Source: Gamarada debralockiae (Eukaryota; Ascomycota; Leotiomycetes; Helotiales; Hyphodiscaceae). From it: a DNA stretch of 52,200 bases. Within the stretch, counting starts at the first letter, position 1. The number at the start of each line of letters is the position of its first letter. This document shows positions 45,283-52,200 of this stretch, one piece after another. The DNA is taken from contig NXFV01000337.1 in NCBI GenBank assembly GCA_002803225.1, forward strand, positions 1 through 52,200, given 5' to 3'. Made by a program: the position numbers and the translations under genes. The notes beneath the pieces were generated by a model. That model worked only from the letters and a program-made list of their open reading frames with translations, was not told the DNA's origin and did no database searches.

Positions 45283-46246
45283 GGGCTTAGTATGTATACC
45301 ATCTATAATGGCTTAGTGGAGAAGGAGGAGCGCGGGTGGTTGTCCTGCAATCCGCAAGTGTACGTCGAAGTGTCGGATGAGGGGCTGACAAATGAGCTGG
45401 ATTTTTCGAATGTACGCTGAATTGAATGAACTCTTTTTGTTATTTAATTCTAGCAAGGTGCTCTTATTCCTCTAATTCAAAGATCTTGGGGATCGGTTCA
45501 AAAAATTTGTAAATAATGCATCAGTATGCGTCAAAAGGTCAGCTCGAGTCCATCCAAAATAAGCTTTTCAAAAGATGGAATCTCCCCACCAGATAAAGGT
45601 CATCACCCTATGACGGCTCATTGTCAGATGAAGCGTTACTGTTTATGAGTGCCTCTCCCCAGAAGTACCACTCTCAGATGAAAGCGCCTCACATAGGTGT
45701 TCATTATCAGATAAAGTTTCATCATCCGATGAGTACTCATTATCTGATGCAAGCTCACCATCAGATAAACCGTCATCATTATGATCAACATTAGCATCTT
45801 TGCCGTTATCGTCTTTTTACCAATCTTATTAGATACTGCAACCTCGACGTCCTTTTCGTCCTTGGTTTTTGTTGTTGGAATTGCCTAATCGGGCATAGCC
45901 TGTATTATTCCCCTAGCATAAGAGAGCTCTTCCCCTCCTTGTAATATCAGCTCCTTAGATATCAAGCTAGCTCTAAAACTGCCACTATATTTCGCCCCCG
46001 CTCAGCTCAACGGACAGAACTAAAGCAACGGCTGAGTGTAGAGAATGAGCCGGATAGGTCACCTCACCTGTCCCTACGCACACGGCTGAATTAGAGGCTT
46101 CCCACAACTACGACCTCCTATTTTTCACTCGATTGAAGCAAAAAATTCGAGAATGATTTGAAGTAGCCGTTGCATTTTTGGAGGTCAAAGTACTTCTATT
46201 TAAATTTCTCTACGAAGTTAAGAAGCTGCCAACCAGCAATACCCTC
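45283..46246. other. Intergenic region with a decayed acidic coding stretch
   Basis: On the minus strand, 45815-45643 is open and encodes an Asp/Ser/Glu-rich tail (DGLSDGELASDNEYSSDDET) ending at a stop, with basic pieces upstream in other frames. It looks like the C-terminal tail of a decayed transposase or nuclear protein. Nothing else is supported. Confidence 0.35.
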
Positions 46247-47069
46247 TCACAACCATACCATCAAGATCCCCGGTACAACGATCAGAGCACCCATCACCCA
46301 TTCCATACCGAACCATTGAGTCATACTACTGGCCCTCAAGGATGTTGCCGCTCCTGTAAATTGCACTGCAGTGGTATTTGCTGCAGCAGTCGATATTGTG
46401 CCAGCCGAGGTAGTTGTAGGGGTAGTTGAAGAGAAAGGGGTGATTGAGCTCTTCTTTGAAGATGACGGTGCAGTTGACGGACCTGGTGAGCCACTCAATG
46501 ATGTTACCGTTTGAGTTGGAGTTGGGAATGCCAAGGTTGCGCTCAAGGAGTGGAAGAGCACAGTGGCTTGGCTCTCATCGGTGGCCTGAACGGATACCGT
46601 GGTGATTGTTGTGACTTGGTACGAAGTCGTAACTGTCGCAGCATCGATTTGGATGTATGTGAAGTAGTAGTACCAGTAATACCAAGTGATTGTGAAGGTG
46701 TAGTACGTATAGGGAAGTAGTGTCTGGGTGGAGGCTGGAGGGCTTGTGATGGTTGCCGGCGATGATGCCACGGCAGTCGTGATGGGTTGGGTACCCTCGG
46801 GGCATGTGTCAGGGGGCATCACATAGGTGGTTCCGTCGGAGCAGCATATACCCCCTGGAGGTATGCATGGGATTTGACCTTCAAATAATTAGTACAACTT
46901 AGCTTGAGGAACTCGGGATTAACTTGCCAGGACAGGCGGGTATCCATCCAGAGATTTGGCAGCCTTGCCTGCTGTCAAGTAGGCTCGATCTCTTGAGGAT
47001 AGGAGCTTCGATCGCGGAAGCTACAGCGAGGAGAGCAGCAAATGTTACGAAGTACCGTGCCAAAGACAT
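46247..47069 (-). CDS. GPI-anchored-type cell-surface protein, Ser/Thr-rich
   Basis: Exons 46928-47069 and 46247-46878 give 257 residues. The 49-bp intron is GC-AG (CTG|GCAAGTT) with a TACTAAT branch site and an AAG acceptor; it restores the Cys-rich segment WIPACPGQIPCIPPGGICC. Residues 1-19 are a signal peptide; KR at about 26-27 may be a processing site. After the Cys-rich head comes a Tyr/Trp/Thr-rich block (YTYYTFTITWYYWYYYFTYI) and a long Ser/Thr/Pro region likely to be O-glycosylated. A C-terminal hydrophobic tail (WVMGALIVVPGILMVWL) with no charged residues after it fits a GPI signal. Function is unknown; surface or adhesive roles are plausible. Confidence 0.72.
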
Positions 47070-48403
47070 TTTTAATTTAAAAGCTTTGAAACAAGAGTAG
47101 AGGAATGTCGAGTTAGAATGATGAGAAGGCAGAGAAGTCGAAGAGAGGAAGAGCCTCGAAATAAATAGTGATTCGGGTGAAAGTCTGTACTCCGAGTTTG
47201 CCATTTTGGGAATGCGCCTCATGACGCTCTGATCCCCCCATCGCTGCCAACTCCAATTTTACGTTGCTTTTGGCTGATGCTCTCCTGCAGGGCTTGTGCC
47301 TGGGCGGAGCCAAGAATCTCCTCCCCACGAGTCATTCTTGCGTCTCAGTGGATGAAAGGGGATTTGCATCAAGGTTGGAAAGACTTGATACAGTACGTGG
47401 CTGGCAACTTCCTTGATCAATAAATTAAACTGCGTGCTTTACGAGGCTCTGAGTCGAGGCGTTTGCTGCAGTGTAATAGTACAGAAAGGATCTGCACGGA
47501 TTCAATTTGTCCGCATCGAACAGCCTCACGAGGGGGAGCCTCAAAACCCACTTTCTTTTTGGCAAAGTTTAAGGAATTGGGCGTAGAATGTTCAAAAAAG
47601 GCAACAAGTTGGTACTTTCTTTCGTATTTCTCTAATTAAGAAGGCATATTTACCCAACTTCACGATCATCAAAACTGGAAACTAAAGAATCGGATTCCCT
47701 TTCTGTGTGCAATTATCCAATTGAAGACATTTCTACTTCAGGGATCGGGAATCTGCTCGTGAGCTATGAGGCGTTTCAGCGGGGAGACAGTTTCCCCGCT
47801 TACTATTGAAACCCATGGCAGCCAAAGCAAACAATGTTAATTTGCACGACCTTGGAGCCGCCCCCAGACTTCTTTCATGCATCCTCAGCCGATGTAACTA
47901 TTTTTACCCCACATTCCCGCAAAACTGCCGGAAGCGGTCCAATGAACGGGTTTCATTACTTCAAAGACGTTGTTTTTCAGCTTTTCAGGGGGGGGGGGAC
48001 GTCTGTTTCTGCAATTTCTTCGCCTTAGATCTGCCTTAGCGTTCAAGTTGGCGTCCCGTTTATGACATAATTGTGGTCTACAGTTCCTGTCCCAGTTAGT
48101 GATAACTTGGCGAGGCAGCCTCAAGCTTGGAAGCGTTCCCCTGGATGCAATTTCCGTTGTAAGATCTTCCATTTCGAAGTTCAGAAGACAGTTCCACGGC
48201 TTCACCAGGCTTTTTGTGCTCTCAAGTCCAGTTCTTAATTCTGTTCATTCTTTGGCTTGGGACTTGGAATAGAGATTATGGAAGTCTTCATCGATCAAAT
48301 TTCCTCAATATCCTCGCTATTATACTAGCTCAAATGGCCATCTAATGAGTTGCACTTCGAATTTTGAATCGTCATCTGAAGAGACTGAAGATTCTGATCC
48401 CCG
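47070..48403. other. Intergenic region
   Basis: No ORF is supported. The left part is promoter of the GPI-type gene; a run of G at about 47988-47998 is the only distinctive feature. The right end holds the 3' untranslated region of the DUF1223 gene. Confidence 0.45.
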
Positions 48404-49162
48404 TCAAACCCTCGCAGCGCCCAGAATCTCACCTCCTCGGCCAGCCTGCACTAAAACCGCCATCTCAAGACCCTTTCTCGCAGCGGGCAACTCAAAATCA
48501 TCACAACCTCCCTTCCATTCTCCAATGACTCGGATATCTCGCACCACATTCCGATGCGGCAAAGTCTCCCCTCGATTCTCCCCTCTCAATATCTTCACAT
48601 CCTCAGGCTGCATCTCATAAAAGACCACCATCACATCCCCAAACTTCCCATTTCCATTTGAAATTCTGGCCATTCTCTTACCTTTTTCTCCCACAACAAG
48701 ATCCAAGATAACGTTAGGCTGTAAAGGGTTTGAGAGGAGGGCAGGGAGATCGCGCCATCCGTTCCCTCCAAGCTGCCTCGCACCACCGTCCACAATCACC
48801 TGTGGGGTGTAAACACTCCTCTGCCTCAAAACCGCAGCATAATCTCTCTGCCGCGCATCCCAACGCTTATCAGCGAATGTGTCAGGCCAGCCGAGGTGGT
48901 CCCAGTAGGTGACTTCGTAGGTGAGAAGCAAATGCTTTTCGTCATTTGTAGAGAAATTAGCCAAGCAGAAATCGTTGGCCGGTGGGCATGAATTGCAGCC
49001 TTGGGACTGGAATAACTCGATAACCGTGAGTGGTGAGGCGGAGGAGGTGGTGTCCATGGGTTGTGAAAGGTGGGAAGGAACTGTGAGCTCGGTTTGAGGT
49101 TGAGATGCTGTGCGTGGGGTGTTTGGGGGTGATGTTTTGAAGATTGTGCGGAACGCTTTCAT
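48404..49162 (-). CDS. DUF1223 family thioredoxin-like protein
   Basis: A single exon encodes 252 residues. After a Pro/Thr/Ser-rich N-terminal stretch of about 40 residues, the domain begins TVIELFQSQGCNSCPPAND, the DUF1223 hallmark: a thioredoxin-like fold with a C-x2-C pair followed by Pro-Pro. Further conserved pieces are VTYWDHLGWPDTFADKRW, then QRSVYTPQVIVDGGAR and a C-terminal beta-rich part (MVVFYEMQP, NVVRDIRVIGEW). The family is common in proteobacteria and ascomycetes; a redox role is suggested by the CxxC motif but not demonstrated. There is no strong signal peptide. The short N-terminus rich in Thr and basic residues (MKAFRTIFKTSPP) could be a mitochondrial presequence. Confidence 0.88.
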   Translation of the reverse strand: MKAFRTIFKTSPPNTPRTASQPQTELTVPSHLSQPMDTTSSASPLTVIELFQSQGCNSCPPANDFCLANFSTNDEKHLLLTYEVTYWDHLGWPDTFADKRWDARQRDYAAVLRQRSVYTPQVIVDGGARQLGGNGWRDLPALLSNPLQPNVILDLVVGEKGKRMARISNGNGKFGDVMVVFYEMQPEDVKILRGENRGETLPHRNVVRDIRVIGEWKGGCDDFELPAARKGLEMAVLVQAGRGGEILGAARV

Positions 49163-49873
49163 AGTGACAGCTTATGGAAGCAAATTATTGGAATAGGTGT
49201 GAAAAGTCTTGCTTTAAAACGGGAGATTTGATTGAGAAAAATTGCATTGGGACGGATGGACAGTGGATATATACCTATTCTCCATTTTGATTCCAGTTTT
49301 GGATACTCTCCTCCCGCCTGAGAGTTCCAAATATATTTCCTGAAGTTGTGTTGAAACTACGGTATGTCAGGTTCTCGGCTACGAATGATTCCTCATCACT
49401 GGAATCAACTGTGGCGCAGTTCCTACAACCCCACCAGCCCTTCTATTGTTGAGTCGGTATACCCGGTAAGCATACAGAAATTTTGGGCCATCTTCCCAGG
49501 CTGCTGTATAAATGTATGAGATAAGGCGGTATGAGAAATGAGAAAAAAGTTGAGGTCACCTTCTAGGCGACCCAGTTTTTGCGATTTCCACAAATGCAAG
49601 CGAGATCTTGGAGAACGGGGAAATCCGTTTGCAAATGCTCCGACGAAGTACTCTTCTGTCGAATATAACTCGTAAAAACTGATGTGCTGAAGTCCTAAAG
49701 CGGGAAAATCTTTGGCATATGCAGAAGCTAACTGCGCGCGATGTTTCCGTTATGAAAGGTCTCGCAGCTAAAGAAAGATCGGAACGAAGTACGAGATGGA
49801 TCGGCCCGGTAAGGCTGAAACTTAAACCTAAACGATCCACAAGATGGGGATAACTTCAAGTCAATGGGATGTA
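49163..49873. other. Intergenic region left of a transposon
   Basis: The first part is promoter of the DUF1223 gene. A 94-codon minus-strand frame at 49556-49840 has no domain or splice support. The transposon begins right after a TA at 49872-49873. Confidence 0.45.
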
Positions 49874-50980
49874 CAGTAAAATCTGGCTATACCGAATTCG
49901 GATACAACGAATATCTGGCTATAACGAAAGTTTTTTGGGGACTTTTAAAATTAGGTGGCGTTTTACGTTATATAACGAATCTCTTGCTATAACGTAATAC
50001 GAACAAAATTTTTCAAAATTCATTATATCCAAATTCATCTTTTTACATCCAAAAATGGCTCAAAGCATGCGCTAAGAGCCCTTCCTAAACCTAAATATGA
50101 CGCTTTGCAGACCTAGTTTCAGTCACAATATAGTAAACGTATTTCGAAATAAACAATTTCAGATATCCTTTCCTCGAAATATCTACACATCGACATAGCG
50201 TTTTTTAAGGCGGATCAGAATCGCATAAAGGATCTAAATGCTATGTCAGCCACTAGCTAATAGACCAAGGCATAATCAAGAACTAGAAAGCCTTGCTACA
50301 AAGAGAGTTTATCTAGTTTATGGCTAGGACCTTTGACTCAAGGCAAAACCCATTGTCTAAAATGAATGTTCTAAGAGTAATCAAGTGGGGGATCAATGCC
50401 CGGGAGACTAAGGTTATGCCTAGTACTAACAAAATTGCTAGGCGAGATCACAGGCAATTGACTTTGGGGCACGTCCCTTTGCTTTTAATCTCTAGTCTGA
50501 TTCATTTGTAGTTGTACGAGGTATTAAAGAAGCTGTCTAAGTCCTACAAGGCTAAGGATATGTCCAACAAGCTATGAATATACAGTAGTTTATTAATCCT
50601 ATAGAGGAAGAGGTTATAGAGCAGTCTGATGGGATAATTGAAGCAATTGTAGCACGTCACTAGGCAAGAGAGACATAGAGAGTGATGAAGAAATTGAAGA
50701 GCAAATCTCTTTAATTCCAGATTCTAAGGCTCTTAAAGCTATAAGAATCCTATGTATATATGAGGAGTAACAAGTAAAAGGGGATAATGATTTTGGGCGT
50801 GTTTTAAGGCCCAAGAGAGGGTTTATCTGGCTCGTAGAACAGCAGGCTTACCACAGGGGACTCTTAGGAATTGGCTGAATAATACAAATTAAATATGTGA
50901 TTTATTTGGCTATACCGAAAATCTCCATATAACGAATATTAGAAGTGACTTTAAAGGTTCGTTATGGCTAGATTTTACTG
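49874..50980 (+). mobile_element. Internally deleted pogo/Fot-type DNA transposon, 1,107 bp
   Basis: The ends are inverted repeats: CAGTAAAATCTGGCTATACC on the left against CAGTAAAATCTAGCCATAAC (complement) on the right, with 20 of the first 23 bases matching. Both flanks are TA, the expected target duplication. Sub-terminal copies of GGCTATAACGA occur inside both ends. Bases 50074-50255 preserve a broken N-terminal helix-turn-helix region of a Fot/CENP-B-type transposase (around YDALQT and TISDILSSKYLHIDI) with several in-frame stops, two at positions fitting lost Gln or Trp codons. Bases about 50685-50770 preserve the transposase C-terminal tail (ISLIPDSKALKAIR, then YEE). The catalytic DDE core is missing, so it cannot move alone. 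Confidence 0.75.
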
Positions 50981-51003
50981 TAAGTTTACAAAGGTGGGAA
51001 AGC

Positions 51004-52040
51004 TTGGTGGAGACGTTGAGGAACATAAATAGTGGGGAGATGCCACTTAGGGAATTGTACGAAGCCTACATCTTGCCTTTCAGACTTCTCCAAACCATAG
51101 CGTTATCGATACCGTTGTGGCCACTCAATCCCAAAAGCCCAAACATAGCTCCATCAACAGAAGACCTAGCTATCCCTCGAGGATCCCTTATCGTCGTCAC
51201 AGGTGCAAACGGCTTCATCGCCAGTAACGTAGAGGTTCCAGAAATGTTCGCTCCAAAGGCTTTCAACGAAGCTGTAAAAGGCGCATATGGTATCGCTCTT
51301 GTGGCTTGGCCCCTCATCGGCTCCCAGGACCCCAACGTTGCCATCCCTGTTGTCGTAAATGGCACAATAAATGTGCTAGAAGCTGCGTTAAAGGAGCCGT
51401 CAATGAAGAGGGTGGTTATTACCTCCTAGCAAGCGGCAGCCTTCACGCCCAGGCCGAATGTCGCTTTCGACATCAATGAATCAAGCTGGAACAAGAATTC
51501 TGTGAAAAATGCATGGGCACCGCCGCCATGCGAGGGCATGAGGAGAATCGGCGATGTGTATATGGCGAGCAAGACCCAAATCCGAGCAAGCAGCTTGGAA
51601 GTGGGTGAAAGAGCACAGCCCGAGTTTTGTGTTCAATACAGTTGTTCCAAACGTCAACATCGGCAAGGTCCTCTCGCCTGAGAACTAAGGGGTTCCAAGT
51701 ACGGTTAGTTGGGTCAAAGCTGCTTGGGATGGCTTCGAAGGACGGGAATATTTGAGGTTCTCCCCCTCCCCACAACTCTCTTTCAGCACTTCGTCAATGT
51801 GCAGGACGATGCGAGGGTTGCATGCTGCTGCTTTGATGTTTTCGGATGTTCAAAACGAGAGGCATTTTGCGTTCGCGGCTCTGTATACTTTTCAATGACA
51901 TATTGGCTGTTTTGAGGAAACTTGCTTCTAGGAGGTCCATTGATAATTTACCGGACATGGGAGGGATCTCGGCAAAGTTGCCAATAGGAGAGTGGAAGAG
52001 CCTGTCAAGCGTTTTGGTCGACGGGATGGACAAGTCTTGA
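51004..52040 (+). pseudogene. Broken NAD(P)-dependent short-chain reductase (extended SDR) gene
   Basis: The Rossmann motif is clear in RGSLIVVTGANGFIASNV near 51170-51230. The chain then jumps directly to VEVPEMFAPKAFNEAVKGAYG, so about 35-40 residues of the normal domain are missing. After KRVVITS a TAG at 51427-51429 interrupts the frame. The same frame continues as FTPRPNVAFDINESSWN and RIGDVYMASKTQ, with the Tyr-x3-Lys catalytic pattern altered to Y-M-A-S-K. A frame shift near 51590 leads to NTVVPNVNIGKVLSPEN, another stop (TAA at 51686-51688), then HFVNVQDDARV and further breaks up to about 52030. The intact family comprises fungal dihydroflavonol-reductase-like and aldehyde reductases. 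It lies 23 bp from the transposon. Confidence 0.7.
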
Positions 52041-52180
52041 GGATTCGATCAAGGGTGGGGCAGAAACGCTGAGTTGAATCGAGCCGAGATTTGCGGATTT
52101 GGGGATAAATTGAGAAGAGTGTGGGTGTAGCCGCTTTCGCAGCTGGTCAAATTTGAGGAAGTTCAAAACAAAGAGGAGGA

Positions 52181-52200
52181 GGGGGGGGGGGGGGGGGGGG
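52181..52200. repeat. Terminal poly-G run
   Basis: The last 20 bases are all G, and the run may continue beyond the window. The sequence before it (GAGGAGGA) is purine-rich. A run this long often marks a contig end or a sequencing artefact. Confidence 0.6.

Noticed and set aside
51473..51775. Minus-strand ORFs of 60-100 codons opposite the SDR remnant
   Set aside because: They are shadows of the plus-strand coding remnant.
1..52200. CRISPR arrays, bacterial operons or prophage
   Set aside because: The window is intron-rich fungal nuclear DNA, and no regularly spaced repeats were seen.

Overview
This window is nuclear DNA of a filamentous ascomycete. Short introns (about 40-75 bp, GTAAGT-type donors, CTAAC/CTGAC branch sites, YAG acceptors) interrupt almost every gene. 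Conserved proteins (DRS2-type flippase, CRIPT, IWR1, an ECL1-type zinc protein) are of the filamentous-fungal kind. A Leotiomycete is my best guess from overall protein resemblance, but this is inference. Exon models were built by eye from frame continuity and splice signals.

Layout. 1-514: decayed or edge-truncated gene. 1907-7046: divergent CRIPT (-) and DRS2 (+), both conserved housekeeping genes. 7047-11023: gene-poor. 11081-12279: ECL1-like zinc-finger gene. 13718-14320: small secreted protein. 14508-15560: broken HET-type gene (-). 15731-22127: divergent pair of chitin-related genes, a four-LysM secreted protein (-) and a large killer-toxin-type GH18 chitinase with two CBM18 modules (+). 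A TLDc-like gene (22292-24308) follows on the same strand. 24309-25469: AT-rich decayed DNA. 25470-28043: two fungal-specific genes with membrane segments. 28044-31587: gene-poor, with a 171-bp miniature element. 31588-38349: a conserved block with a SANT-like protein, IWR1 (-) and a CBM48 protein containing a duplicated exon. 38350-41130: gene-poor. 41131-43520: a secreted sedolisin (S53) protease in eight exons, one intron GC-AG and three with AAG acceptors. 43521-46246: AT-rich, with a 220-bp miniature element and a secreted-protein pseudogene carrying four successive frame shifts. 46247-47069: GPI-type surface protein with a GC-AG intron. 48404-49162: DUF1223 protein. 49874-50980: internally deleted pogo/Fot transposon. 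51004-52040: broken short-chain reductase gene. The window ends in a run of G.

How it fits together. Conserved genes alternate with AT-rich stretches holding miniature elements, pseudogenes and secreted proteins, as in compartmented fungal genomes. The functional centre of interest is 15.7-24.3 kb. There the LysM protein and the chitinase share one 863-bp promoter region and would both act on chitin outside the cell. The chitinase carries a C-terminal extension: an Ala-rich helical stretch, a hydrophobic segment, a linker, and a terminal domain with an Asn-Asn-Cys motif. This resembles a carrier-plus-payload plan and may be an antagonism system. The HET remnant and the TLDc-like gene on either side are possible but unproven associates.
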